A stretch of 64,000 nucleotides of DNA from Gloeophyllum trabeum ATCC 11539. Its lineage: Eukaryota; Basidiomycota; Agaricomycetes; Gloeophyllales; Gloeophyllaceae. The notes under the pieces were generated by a model. It saw nothing but the letters and a program-made list of their open reading frames with translations, made no database searches and was not told the DNA's origin. Made by a program: the position numbers and the translations under genes. The stretch spans positions 280,614 to 344,613 of the forward strand of contig NW_006920411.1 in assembly GCF_000344685.1 (NCBI RefSeq), written 5' to 3'. This document shows, piece after piece, positions 37,791-49,730 of the stretch (position 1 is the stretch's first letter; each line of letters opens with the position of its first letter).

Positions 37791-37862
37791 ATGTCCAAAA
37801 ACGGATGTCTGCCATTCATCGAGCTGCCGCCGGAACTCATCATACTCGACTGCCGAAGTTGA
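37791..37862 (+). pseudogene. possible F-box N-terminal fragment
   Basis: A 23-codon frame reads MSKNGCLPFIELPPELIILD and then stops. The IELPPELI part resembles the first helix of mushroom F-box proteins, but nothing F-box-like follows. It may be a truncated relic or chance. Confidence 0.25.
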
Positions 37863-37989
37863 GGTTCAACTCGCGGAGGTTGATTGATTACTCTTGGTCT
37901 TTGTTTCTCTCTGCGACAAGACCCTGCCAGGGTTAAGACTGTTCTTTACTTCACAGCGAAAAATTCCCTATCACTAGCATTTCCTAGGA

Positions 37990-40900
37990 ATGCCTCCGGA
38001 AAGCCGAAGCTCTTCCTCGAGAGGCAATCGGAAAAGCAGTGCCAACGAGGACGAGCTGACTATCAAGCGACTGAAGGGAGAAATTTCTTGTGCCGAATGC
38101 AAAAGGTGCGTATTCCACGGAGTCCGCTCGGATCGGCCGGTTCACCAGTTTACAATGCTGGTATTTGTCAAGGCTAAAGCTCAAGTGCGACAAACGGGTG
38201 CCATGTGGGTCCTGTGAACGAAGGGGGTGTCCTAATATTTGCCCAAATGGTGAGACCATTTTTGCCTAAACAAACAGTACCACCTGATGTTCGTTCAGGC
38301 ACGTTATCGGCAGGCCAGGGCTCCAGGTATGACACTATCGATGGCTGTATCGTATTCTCCAATAAGTTGGGTAGGTTTATCCTCGCAGACACAAAGGATC
38401 TTCACCGGAAGATCACTGAGATGTCGCATCGAATACATCAACTAGAGGATGCTTTAGCAGTGTCACACGGCAACCAATCGAATGAGGCCCATCCGTTACT
38501 TTGCGATGAACTCTTGGAAATCAAGTTTTGGCCCGAAAGAGGGAACGGCGCACGTCAGTCAGAGACACAGAAGGACGACGTCGAAACATCGCTCGATGCG
38601 TTCGGAACTCTAACACTGGGTGGGCAAGGTGAAGCAAAGTACTTCGGCGGGTCCGCTGGCTCAGAGGTACGCGGTAAATCAACTCACTCGTATTAGTCAA
38701 GTTGCTTAGACACACCAGGCACTCCTTGTCGTGCGTTTCGATCTGGCACGGCAGTACCGCTGTATGTTGATTCTGATTACTACAGTCCAGCCTCGGATGG
38801 GATGATTCAGAACGGGACGACGACTCCAGCTTTTTGCCGGAAAGTGTTCGCGAGTCCGTTCATGAATTAATCTGGTCGCAATTGCCGGAGCAGATGCGTG
38901 AGACCTCATCGTCTAGGTTTTCCATAGTGGAACTGATCCTTCCACAGGCGCTTGGTCCCTTACTGAGGCGTACTTCGAGCATGCTCAGTGGTTCCTCTCT
39001 GCAATCAGCCGCGATGAGATTGTCAACGAAATTATGGTCCCCATTTACAAGAGTCTGAAAGAGAAGGGCAGGCCGAAGTACAGCTCCCAAGACACCTCGG
39101 AGACTAATCCGCACAGACTCGGAATCTTGTACTTCGTTTTCTGTCTGGGTGCCCTCATGGATCTCACGCTACCGCCAGCTAATCCGGAGGCGGAGAAATA
39201 TTACAGGCTGGGCCGTGCTGCAATGTCGTTACGGTCACTAGTAGATGCACCTTTGATTGAGACGGTACAAGCGATTGCGATGATGGGGGCCTACCATCAT
39301 ATGTCTGGACGAAAGGCCAGTCTAGATAGTGCGTGGTCCCTGACTGCCTTCAGCGTCAAGCTAGCCCAGAGCGTGAGTCGTCGGTATTTTACTTAGGGCC
39401 AAAAGGCTCACGAAACACATGCGGTACGACAGATGGGCATGCGTAAGTGAACGACTCTAATCCAAGCAGCGGACGACTTAAATGCTTTTCAGATCGCGAC
39501 TGCGCTCGCTGGGGCCTCGACGCCAAAACCGTCCAGAAACGTCGACACACATTTTGGTCCATTATGGCAGCAGATGGTTTCCTTGTAAGCGTTGCTTTCA
39601 CTTATGATTGATCGTGATGACTCACCCTGTTCCGGGGCTGCGGTGCTCAGTCACTGCATATGGGTCGCCCCTTGGCCTGCCCTCTGGACACTGTGGATTG
39701 CGAGTTCCCTACAGAGGACGATCTGGAGCCGGCTGAAGATGGGACGACGCAGATGGGCTGTGGGTCTCACGACGCCGAGACACCATCCATTGATCTCATC
39801 ACTCTTGTATAGATCAGCGTTGGCGATTCCATATCATGAAGAACTGGCTCTTGCCCGTATGCGAACAGATGACACTGGCCAAGGGGCCGGATTACAAGAA
39901 GCTGCTTGCCCTTGATGCGAATATACTTCAGCACCAGGCCCCGAAGAATTTTAAATTCCTGATTGACCCCGAAGAGCAGGAGAGACCCTCAAGCATTGCC
40001 AGAGCGTATCTACTCTCTCAATTCCGATTGAATAGTTAAGCGACCCTCTCCTACCTCGTTCAAGCGATAACTTCATCTCTTCGCAGCTATGATGTTCATA
40101 CATCGCAGCTTCTTGTACGTCCCTCTTTTGCGCAGACACATGTTTCAATTTGTGACACACTACGCAGCGCACAGGCGATCCTCGATCATCCAACTAACCC
40201 CTTCCGGAGTCCGTATGCACCATCCTATCTTACAGCCTACCGTTGTGCTTCGGCGCAACTCGCGGCAAGCATACATTTCTATAATCGCCTTCCCGAACTA
40301 TTCATTCGACTCTCGTCTTTTTGGACACATGCTTTTACGGCTGCAGTGAGTTATGACGCCCTTCGCAATGCTAATGGAATTCATCGCATGTCTATAGCTC
40401 ATCGCCGGGTTTGTCGTATCTCGTACCCCTCATTCGGGTATAGCCACGACGGCGTTCATAGAACTAAACCGTGCCATGGATTTCTTCGAAAGTGCAGCCA
40501 CAAAGAATCCGAGAGCGTTCCGGGCTTTGGTGAGATTGCTCTGGCTTACCATTCTATATGTGTTTACGCCAAACTTCTGCAGGTAATACTCCGGAAGCTG
40601 AAGGACAAAGCACATCGCGTCTATTTTGAATCCCATAGTAAAGCTCCGTCTCCGAGTCTTCTGAACTCCGATGTTTCTCAAGGAGGGAAGAAGTCTGATG
40701 AACCCGACCCTCTCGCCTTGTTTGGCGGGAAGTCATTCACCTTTTCCACACCTGCCAAAGGCCGCCATAGCCCGCAAGGGTCTCCAAGCGAGACGCTCGC
40801 GGCAGGCCTTGCAGCTGCGTCTGCGTCTGATTTAGCATTTTCAGCACCTTCTAATTTCGATATGATGCAAACTCTGACAGCCTTTGGCGTCCCTTCGCCG

Positions 40901-41212
40901 CCAAATGACAGTTTCGCCGATATCGCAAATTCTCAGTGGCAATCTCAGGAGGCAGCCTCGTGGCTGCCACCGGTACCCGCGTCTTATCCAGACTTTGTCC
41001 CATATAATCTGTTTAGAGATATACCGTCCCCGGATGGTCGCTTACCGACCCTCGCAGAGACCGCTGCCACAGCCCCCACAGACTTCTCCTACCTTGGTCT
41101 CCCTGCAGTCGGGGCTAACACCGATTGGCAATGGGCATCTTTGCTACGAGACTCAGGCTTACTGGACGGATCTCAGCAGCAAAGTGAATTCGATGGTAGC
41201 TCATTGGCGTGA
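37990..41212 (+). CDS. Zn2Cys6 fungal-specific transcription factor
   Basis: An 820-residue regulator in fifteen exons: 37990-38105, 38173-38249, 38299-38326, 38375-38666, 38719-38730, 38786-38897, 38948-39372, 39433-39442, 39493-39584, 39651-39759, 39813-40034, 40087-40114, 40168-40345, 40398-40529, 40583-41212. The zinc cluster reads CAECKRLKLKCDKRVPCGSC (Cys34, 37, 44, 50, 53, with Cys62 as the sixth ligand). The basidiomycete linker GTLSAGQGSR and a short coiled coil (HRKITEMSHRIHQLEDAL) follow. The middle-homology domain is complete (LYFVFCLGALMDL, DCARWGLDAKTVQKRRHTFW, SPYAPSYLTAYRCASAQ). The tail is Ser/Pro-rich. Exons of 28, 12, 10 and 28 nt make this gene easy to mis-annotate. It lies 433 nt after the GT2 gene and 695 nt before a GH3 beta-glucosidase in the same orientation. 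Target genes are unknown. Confidence 0.92.
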
Positions 41213-41907
41213 TGAGGTGATATCGTTTCTCATTAGTATTCCAGACTTCTTCCCCGTCGTTTGTATTTTCATAGGTCGGTTAAAGCTGTAACACTTCAAG
41301 GCGCTAGTGTACCCCTACTGAGAAGATATATGGATTTGTCATTTCCATCATGTGGCGATTCTGTAAACAGAATCTTAGCTTATATTATATTGCTCCAGTT
41401 CGGACATAAACCCAGACGCATGACTGCGGACCGTACCATCCATCCCGAGTCCAACCACGCTTGCTGATCATGACTGAGTTCTCTCTACCTCCTTTACTTT
41501 ACGCCTATTCTTAGAAGGTCCAACCCCGGCTTTCTCGGCGTTCTATCGGGAGACCTACCAGCTTTCTCCCCTTGATTCTTTATGCATGGCTTTTCCCGAA
41601 GTAAGTCCTCTCTATGGCTAGGAGTTGACGTTCCGGATCGGCATCTCACCATTGCCTCGTCTTGTGATAGGTATTGCGGCTACAGGACTCGAAAATAGGC
41701 GCCTTTCCATGCACACGCTTCATCTTGCTGCAACGAGCAAGTGCTCATCCGAGAACTCCCTCAGATTGGACATGGAAGATCGCCGTGGCTGATTTATAAA
41801 GGCAGCGTTCCACGCAGTTCTCGTCCAACGGGATGCCCGCGTAGTGCTGCATACTACCCCAGGCATAGTCGCATATCCGCCGCAACTGGTGCCGCCCACT
41901 CGTCGAT
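41213..41907. other. intergenic, beta-glucosidase promoter
   Basis: No gene was seen. TATAAA at 41795-41800 (entry below) is the one clear core-promoter element. Confidence 0.5.
41795..41800 (+). promoter_or_regulatory. TATA box of the GH3 beta-glucosidase gene
   Basis: TATAAAGG begins 113 nt before the beta-glucosidase start codon. No carbon-catabolite operator pair was noticed by eye. Confidence 0.55.
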
Positions 41908-44900
41908 ATGCAGTGGATACTCACTGGGCTGCTAGCCCTACTTCCGAGCTTCGCGTGGGCGCAGACCAATGCGTCTGCAGCGACATCAGTTACGGCTGCA
42001 GCGTCGTCCTCTGTGTACTATCCACTTCCATCTACGCTGTCGACGTATTATACAATACCTGTATCGCCGGTTGCCTTCACCCCAATCCCCTCCCCAAGCG
42101 ATCCCCCGTCAATTCCAGGAATATTTCCAAGCGCAGTACCTAGCAATCCCCCTCCTGTTAGTCAGGACCCCCAAGTTGTTCCAGACTTTGGGCCAGCTTG
42201 GGCAATTGCACTTGAGAAGGCTGCTGCCAAGGTTTGCATTTTCCTTTTTTTTGGATGCGCTCGCGAGGCCACTTCCTGCCCAGGTCGCCAATTTTACTCT
42301 GGAGGAAAAAGTCAACGTGACTACTGGCGTGTATCCTAACTCAAGATGCGTCGGTAATATTGCTCCTGTGTATCCAATCGAGGGACGAGGCTGGCCCGGT
42401 CTCTGTCTCATGGTGCGGACCTTTTACTGCGAAAAGGGCACAGTCGACTCATGCGATTGTCTCATCTGTCCTTTTATTAGGACTCACCACTTGGGATCCG
42501 CTACGCCGACTTTGTGACCGCCTTCCCGACCGGGATCAACACTGCTGCTACGTAGGTGGTTCCATGTCCATCACATTCAACCTATCATGCAACTTTCGTC
42601 GCACCCGTAATGTTATAGCTTACACATTCGCATAGATGGAACCGTGCAATGATGCGACTGCGTGGTCTCTATATAGGTCAAGAAGCTGTAGGGAAAGGCG
42701 TCAACGTACAACTCGGACCCATGATGAATATGGGGAAGAACGCCCAAGGTCAGTTGTTTCTCGCGTGCTATATAAGGGAGTTTCTGTCCTCGTCGATGCT
42801 CTCGTCCTGGGAAGGCGCCTTGGAGGTATGATGTGAGCTCAGAAGACTCCTCTCAGGTGGCAGGAACTGGGAAGGTTTCGGCGCCGATCCCTTCCTGGCG
42901 GGAGAGTCCGCATATGAAACAATCCTCGGTATGCAACAGGCCGGTGTACAAGGCTGCGCTAAACATTATATCAATAAGTGCGGTTTCGTTTTCCATCCGT
43001 CCTTGGGATACGTTGCTCAGTTTCTGCGGTATGCCATATGAAGTGAGCAAGAGTACGACCGTATGCAAGAATCTAACACCGTTGATGACCGGACGGAACA
43101 CGAGATCTATGCTCATCCCTTCATGAGAAGCGTCATGGCCGGGGTCGCAAGCGTGATGTGCAGTTATAGTGGGTATTCCTTCTCGCCGTTGCATGCCTGT
43201 CGCTGTCCCTTCCGGTCCTTGTGGTTCCTACCACATCAGTGGCACAAAGTCTTCTATCATTTCACTGATATTGCTGATCCCGTGTCCAGATCTTATCAAC
43301 GGTACCTATGCATGCGAGAATGATAAAACACTGAACCAAATCTTGAAGATGGAATTCGGCTTCCAAGGATGTACGTGGCGTCCGGAGATGCACACGAGAC
43401 TGTACCTTGAGCTGTCTTTGCAGACGTCATGTCTGACTGGACTGCAACCCACTCTACGATGAGTGCGACGGCAGGATTAGATGTGCGTTCTCAGTTTGTG
43501 CCGGGCGCTTCTTCTGAAAGGCATGAATCTCTCCAGATGACTCAACCCGGAGATATCGGTTTCGGAACCAACTCTTCCTACTTCGGCGGTAATCTGACGG
43601 CTTTTGTTGAGAACGGTACTATCTCCCTGGACAGACTGAACGATATGGCGACGCGCATTATTGCTGGCTGGTACCTCCTGGGACAAGACTCTCCGTCTTA
43701 CCCGCCAACTAACTTCAACGCCTTCAATATCACGGACCCCGCAACCAACCAACATGTGGACGTTATGGTATGCATAGATCAGCATGTATCATGGGCGTCT
43801 ATCTAGATGACACTGAAATGCAGGACGACCACTACACCATCGTTCGGGAGATTGGAGCGGCAAGTACCATATTGCTGAAGAACCTCGGCAATACGTTGCC
43901 GCTGAAAGGCATCCGGAGCTTGACAATGATAGGTATGTTATCGACTCGTTCGAAGGAGATTCTATCTCTTACTAGAGATGATATCCAGGTTCTGATGCGG
44001 GTCCCGATCTTCGCGGACCAAATGGATACGCGGACCGTGGTGGTGACGACGGAGTTTTGGCCATGGGCTGGGGATCCGGGTTCGTTCATCACACTTCACG
44101 CACCAAAGCTAGACATAGTTGACAGGATACTCGACGAATACAGCACGGATAACTTCCCTTGGCTCATTTCGGTAAGTTCCTTCTGTTATGTCTGCGTACC
44201 AAGGACTAATACATCTGCATCAGCCTTTGGAGGCAATCCAGGCACGGGCGAGGCTTGACCACACCCTTGTTTCGTGGTTCCTTGAAGATTTCGATTACGC
44301 TGGTGTCGCGGCGGAAGTCACAGGCAAGCAGCTGGCCATTGTTTTCGTCAATTCAGACTCGGGCGAGGGTTACATCACGGTTGACGGAAATGAAGGAGAT
44401 AGGTACGTCTATTGGTCGCTCTGCTTCTATCAATGCTCAGGAGTAGTACAGGAAGAACTTGACAGCCTGGCACGGAGGCGACGAGCTAATTCTTACGGTG
44501 GCTGCAAACAATAACAACACTATCGTTGTAACACACAGTGTAGGGCCCTTGATCATTGAGCCTTGGATTGACCACCCCAATATCACGGCAGTACGTGCCT
44601 TATTTATGGTCGCGCACGTCCTCCTCATCTACTATTTAGGTTCTGTGGGCTGGTGTCCCGGGCCAGGAGGTTGGTAATTCTCTCGTGGATATCCTTTACG
44701 GGGCATGGAGCCCATCTGGGAGGCTTCCATACACAATCGCTCGGAATGCCTCTGACTACCCGTCCCAACTCGTTCTCGGCGGAACTCCAGAGGACATCTT
44801 AAGCATCAACTATACTCAAGGGTAAGAACTGCTCGCCCCGGAAGCATTACCCTGTCTGATATATTATAACAATATAACAACAGGTTGTTCATCGACTATC

Positions 44901-45502
44901 GGTGGTTTGATGCCATGAACATCACGCCTAGATATGAATTCGGCTTTGGGATGAGCTACACGACCTTTGAGTATTCCAATTTGAATATCGCCGCCGTGCC
45001 CAATGCCGACACCTATGACACGGAACTCATCGCCAACTGGGAGGCCGGGCTGCCCAACCCGCTTGGCATTGGGTCAACCACCGCGATATGGTGCGTATGC
45101 GTTCAATGACTTATATGAGATTGCCTCACTGTGCCGTAGGTTGCACACGCCAATTTACATCGTGTCCTTCGACGTAACGAACACTGGATCGTACTACAGT
45201 GGCGAGGTATTCTTCCCGTGGCGTGATCCCGTTTACATTGCGCTCACCTCATATCGCAGATACCACAACTCTACGTCCACTTCCCAGCTTCGGCCAATGA
45301 ACCACCCTCTGTCCTGAAGGGGTTCACGAACATCAACCTTAACCCTGGGGAGACGCAAACAGCGACGATCACCCTGAACCGGTACGATCTGTCAATCTGG
45401 GACGTCGTGGCGCAGGGCTGGGTCAAGCCGAACGGGACCATCACATTCACCGTTGGCGCAAGCAGTCGGGACGGTCGTCTATATGGTACAATCCCGTCTT
45501 AA
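41908..45502 (+). CDS. secreted GH3 beta-glucosidase
   Basis: An 832-residue secreted enzyme that cleaves terminal glucose from cello-oligosaccharides. Exons: 41908-42231, 42284-42412, 42481-42551, 42636-42748, 42857-42977, 43044-43168, 43290-43370, 43424-43482, 43537-43767, 43824-43932, 43989-44079, 44144-44171, 44224-44402, 44452-44590, 44640-44821, 44884-45090, 45140-45206, 45260-45502. A signal peptide (MQWILTGLLALLPSFAWA) and a Ser/Pro-rich linker come first. The GH3 barrel follows (GPMMNMGKNAQGGRNWEGFG, KHYINNEQE), with the nucleophile expected at Asp326 in VMSDWTATHS. The second GH3 domain (GSDAGPDLRGPNGYADRGGD, WAGVPGQEVGNSL) and a C-terminal fibronectin-III-like domain (EFGFGMSYTTFEYS, IPQLYVHFPA) complete it. 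The stretch after NVTTGV lacks the usual GW segment, a small variation near the active-site entrance. Two acceptors compete at exon 12; I chose the one restoring GSGTDNFPW. Confidence 0.94.
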
Positions 45503-47187
45503 GGGCAGCTTCACATTATATGCACGTACAGTGTACTTCCCTTGCGTTCGATTCAGCGGTTATGAATGACACTAGGATGACGCCAATACCGCCTGCTTTC
45601 GGAACAACATCCTGGTGATCTATTGTTCGACGTCCTGCTTTAAAAATATCGACAAGGCCAAGTACCAATTCTGGTCGTCCACAGACGAGAATATGTATCC
45701 GCCTGTTTGTTTCCTCAACGAATTAGCGACAAGTTCTTTACGCGTCGTCATGTCTTAGGACAGGATAAACGCAATGAGATCTGCTATCCGCGGGAATGTC
45801 GACGTGCTGGTCGGCGTAGTCGAACGCGACACCGTCCTTATTCTGAGTCTCGCACCAGTTGCACAGGGTGATCTTGACGACGACGACGCAAGGAAGGAGT
45901 CAATGCCGATCGCGCCAGGGCATTCGCCTCCGCCTGCACAGGGTTCTGGTCCGCGTCCTGCTCGCCTTGTTTGCCTTTTACCACCTCAAGCCCAGTCAGG
46001 CCTAGAGGAGGACGACTGAGGTGAAGAAGAGTCACGCCCGTGGAAGCGGAGACCTGCTATCGGAGTCATAACTGAGCAGTAGGCGTACCGGCGATAGACT
46101 GTCGTGGGCATCACCATAGGTGACTTGGCGAAAGTCCGACGAGGCGAGTGTTGTAGCCTCAGGATTTTTTCCAGAAGTACATGGCAGCGTTGGTACAGGG
46201 GTCCGCTGAACCTCTGCTGGCGTGAACTCCTGGAAATGCTACTCCATAACTAGTCAAAGAAGCGCTGCCCCGACGTGTATTTTGGCGATTAATATTCCCT
46301 GCGACATACGTGAACTGGTGCACGGACGAACGTTGTCACGACGTCCCAGGGTATTGGCATCCGAGTCCGAGGAATCGCTCAGTGACCAGTGGTCAGATTA
46401 CTGGCTTTGTACATTAAATTGCTGCAAGTTGAGATACGTTGGTGACTCTTGTCAAGTTGTCGGGCGTACCAGCCGTACAAACGCCGTCAGTAGACCTGAG
46501 CTATGTATGTGGAACGGCAATTATACCCGAAGCCGCCGGCATATAAACGGATTCAAGTCCACTTGCCACAGACGCGTATAATACCCAACTTGTACGCGAC
46601 GGTAACGCGTCTTTCGCATCTCAGGTAAATGGAGGAGGATCATCCACAAGTATGACTGTACCACCGCATCATACGTGGACTCATTCCCCACAGATTACCC
46701 GCACTCCGCGGTGCAGTCACTTAGACTGGCATGGGGGGAGGCAAACCTGATTTGTCTATAAGCAGGTAACGTCAAGATCACTCGAGCTGCTGCCCGCACT
46801 TCACTTTTGTATCAACCAGACGTGTATGGCATGCCGGAGCGATTCCTAGTATAGACTATAGAGTTGCTCTGGCCTGCTTTGATGCCCGTCAGCTGCAGCT
46901 GGATGCAGGGTGGACGTGACCGAACTCCCTCCCGAAGAATCTGAGCAAGCTCTGGGCGTTCGTCTTCATGGTCTGTCTTACTCTCTTGACTGCCCAGCGT
47001 CTGCCCAAGCGCGAGGACGTCCGTAGTGGTAAAAAATGTTGCCCACTGATCTTCCGAACCACCGATCAAGTCTCTGCAGGAGTAGACATCAGCCCAATGT
47101 AAAGGTGCGCATTGTACACCCTGTAAATACATATACACCCTCTTTCTGAAGACCACAGCGTCCCATGTTCAAAGATGAATCAAGGGT
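45503..47187. other. 1.7-kb interval without a supported gene
   Basis: On the minus strand a stretch near 45880-45750 reads VKITLCNWCETQNKDGVAFD and could be an exon of an unrecognised gene, with further open sequence near 45700-45630. A 114-codon minus-strand frame at 47156-46812 has no recognisable features. None of these joins into a model. Confidence 0.35.
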
Positions 47188-47688
47188 TCACGAACAGGTC
47201 TCAGACGTCATAACAGACATCTCGTTCTGGTACACACACTTCGACGTCGACATCATCGCCGCATTCCTTATCTCCTTCTCCAGCGCCGCGACGTTCTCGC
47301 AATTCACATATCCAAGCTCGTTCAGCGCCGCGACGCCCGCCAGGAACCACGACCGGTCCGAGAACTCGTCGAGGTGCACCGCGCCCTTATCAATCCGTAT
47401 CTGCTTCAGCACAGTCCCGATGCTCTCCACGACGTCCTCGTACGCGCCCATCGCAGACAGGTCCGCGAGCTTAACGGCAACCACCATGTGGGTCTCCTGC
47501 TTCAAGTCGACCTCGGCTGCCTCGTACCGCCACTCGCTCTCCGGGTTCTCGAACGTCGTGCGCCATCTCAGCCCGACCTCTCTCTTCGCATCGTTGCCAG
47601 GCTTCGGGAGGAAGAATGCCCAGTGCCAGGAGGCACCCCTGCTCCGGTCCTTTAGGATAGCGTAGAGTGACTCGTAGTCCAGCGGCAC
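47188..47688 (-). CDS. conserved hypothetical protein, 166 residues
   Basis: A single-exon frame from MPLDYESLYAILKDRS to a stop. The protein has alternating hydrophobic and charged segments (WHWAFFLPKP, SEWRYEAAEVDL) and a helical second half (SWFLAGVAALNELGYVNCE, VAALEKEIRNAA). I recognise the HWAF...VWF-x-GV-x-AL...C-x-VDALE-like layout from small cytosolic proteins repeated in mushroom genomes. No function is known. No signal peptide or membrane span is present. Confidence 0.75.
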   Translation of the reverse strand: MPLDYESLYAILKDRSRGASWHWAFFLPKPGNDAKREVGLRWRTTFENPESEWRYEAAEVDLKQETHMVVAVKLADLSAMGAYEDVVESIGTVLKQIRIDKGAVHLDEFSDRSWFLAGVAALNELGYVNCENVAALEKEIRNAAMMSTSKCVYQNEMSVMTSETCS

Positions 47689-48183
47689 TACATGGGGTCG
47701 AAGGGTATAAGAGTTCCTGCGAAGTACGCGAAGCGTCTAACGTTAGACTGACTATATACTGAGGTTGCGAAAGTCGACGCCGACGTCAATGCAGCTGGGG
47801 AACTCTGATGTGTAGGTAGATAATCACCTCGGAGTACATGATCACTTATAAGGGGCGGACTTGGTGATCACGGGGCATGGCTTTTGGTATGTCCGGATCC
47901 GGAGCTTCGCGGCGTGACCTCGGTCCGACGCGTGCACCTAAATACATTCCGTAAAGCGGGGAGTGAGAGATGGGATTGAATTCATAAGTACCCGAGTCCA
48001 GCTAGGTGATGCTTCCGAAGAATACAGTAGTAGCGACAATGCGACAAAGCAAGGATACAATATGCAAGTGCAACGACGTATGCATTCCGAAACAAGTGTC
48101 ATTAGATAGATAGTCCCATGCGGCTCGCCGCTTTAAGATAGTCACCATACCAGCAACACAACCGACGCTGGCGTCGCAGCGCG
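47689..48183. other. intergenic
   Basis: About 495 nt between two minus-strand genes. No coding or repeat signal was seen. Confidence 0.4.
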
Positions 48184-49730
48184 CTAGCCATGACTGATGA
48201 TCGCCTCCCTGCCCTGCTGCACCCGCGCCATCCTCTCGTTGAACCCGGCCGCGTCGAAGCGACTGCCCAGGATCTCGTTCGCGAGCGCGTTGATCGCCGC
48301 CGCGCCTGCCTTAGCAGCAGACGAGTCTTTTGACAAGGAGCTGTTGCTGCCCGAGTGCCTATGGCCGCCGATCTCGCCCAGGTACGCGCGCACGGCTGGG
48401 TGGTCGGAGGTTGGGCGGTACAAGCAGGCCGCGAAGAGCTCGAGTTGTTTAGTAAAGTTGCGAGTGCGGTTGAATAGGGGTAGGGCTGGAGGATGATAAC
48501 ATTGTAAGTTATCAGTCTGAACTACACGTGTTGCGGAAAAGGACGCGCCGTTTTCGAGCAAGGAAGTCGCCTGGCTCGGTGAGATACGTCGAGATGACAT
48601 TACTGATGGGAGGAGATTTACGTCAGATTCAGGCTTCAAACGTGCAGTTTGATACCGCAAGTACGTACGATAAGCGCATATAATTACCGCAGCTTTCCAT
48701 TCTGCGGAGGAGTATACCAGTACTTGGCCGCCAGCCGCGATGGCATCACGGATGAAGCTACAGGCATTAGGGAGGGATAGGAGTAAGCTCTCGGGTCGCG
48801 CTTCGCTGACGTCCAAATGGTGATGCTGGACGTTCGAGGGTATCAATCTAGGGGGGATCTCTCCCGGATATGTTGTAAGGACGTGGGTCATGCCCATATC
48901 CATGAGCAGTGATTGTGCTTGTGTGGCGTCATCAGGAAATTCACTGTCCCGAGACAGGGCCAGCAAGTCAGTAAAGGCTCGGTAGGATGGAGTATCACGA
49001 CACGCACCTGCTGATATAGAGTTTATCGGGTATGATAGATATGGTGTCGTGAACAGCGTTAAGATAGCTCGTGACGTCTTGCGCTTGTCGGCGCTTCCAG
49101 GAAACGTACGGTCCGCTCGTGGGTGAGGGATGGTAACCGCTATCCTCGAATGCCTTGAGCTGCTTGATGAACCCATAATTCGGGTGGATCTGGGACCGAC
49201 CTAGACCGGCGTGGGATCATCGTCAGACTAAATCAAGAAAACGATGAAGGAATCGCACTCACGTTGTTTCACATACGATAGGGCCTTCGCGGGTGAGATG
49301 TGCCTAGTCTCCATGACTGCACGCGATGGCGCTCGCGTAAGCCGGCGGGAACGAGAGTGCTAAAGCCGTTTGGGAAACCACTCACGAAACGCGCAGACGA
49401 CGGTGACGCTTCGCGATATTCCCATGACGCAGTGCACGAGGACCTTACCACCTGCGTCCAAAGCGGCCTGAATGAAGCGACACGCCTCGGGCAAGTGAAT
49501 GAGGAGATCCTCGTACTCTGAGTCCTGCACGGGTATGCTGAGGTGGTTCGGCCCTTGCGCGGGGTGCTCCGGGCATACTGAGAGGACGTGCGTGATACCG
49601 AGTTCGGGATGGTCGGCCAGAGACTGCGCGGCGGCCAAGCTGCACGTCGGTCAGTAACGCTGCGACGCCACACGCGCTTCAGCCACACTCACTTCCCAAC
49701 GTAGACTCTATCGTCGATGATAGCATCCAT
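48184..49730 (-). CDS. tandem dual-specificity phosphatase, second domain inactive
   Basis: A 389-residue protein in seven exons: 49730-49693, 49639-49386, 49316-49263, 49200-49008, 48943-48669, 48602-48549, 48485-48184. The N-terminal domain has the complete catalytic loop HCVMGISRS (Cys83, Arg89), the acid Asp in IPVQDSEYEDL (about 52) and the tail NPNYGFIKQLKAFED typical of dual-specificity protein phosphatases. A second copy of the fold begins at IPDKLYISS. It carries the matching helix (LPNACSFIRDAIAAGG), but its loop reads VLVYSSAEWKA, so the catalytic Cys and Arg are missing. The C terminus includes ALPLFNRTRNFTKQLELF. Intron 6 (48548-48486) has a GC donor, forced by phase. An in-frame ATG six codons upstream (49748) is an alternative start. 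Domain two may act as a substrate-binding pseudophosphatase. Confidence 0.88.

Noticed and set aside
46222..46581. 119-codon plus-strand frame
   Set aside because: No recognisable features and composition typical of non-coding DNA in this window.
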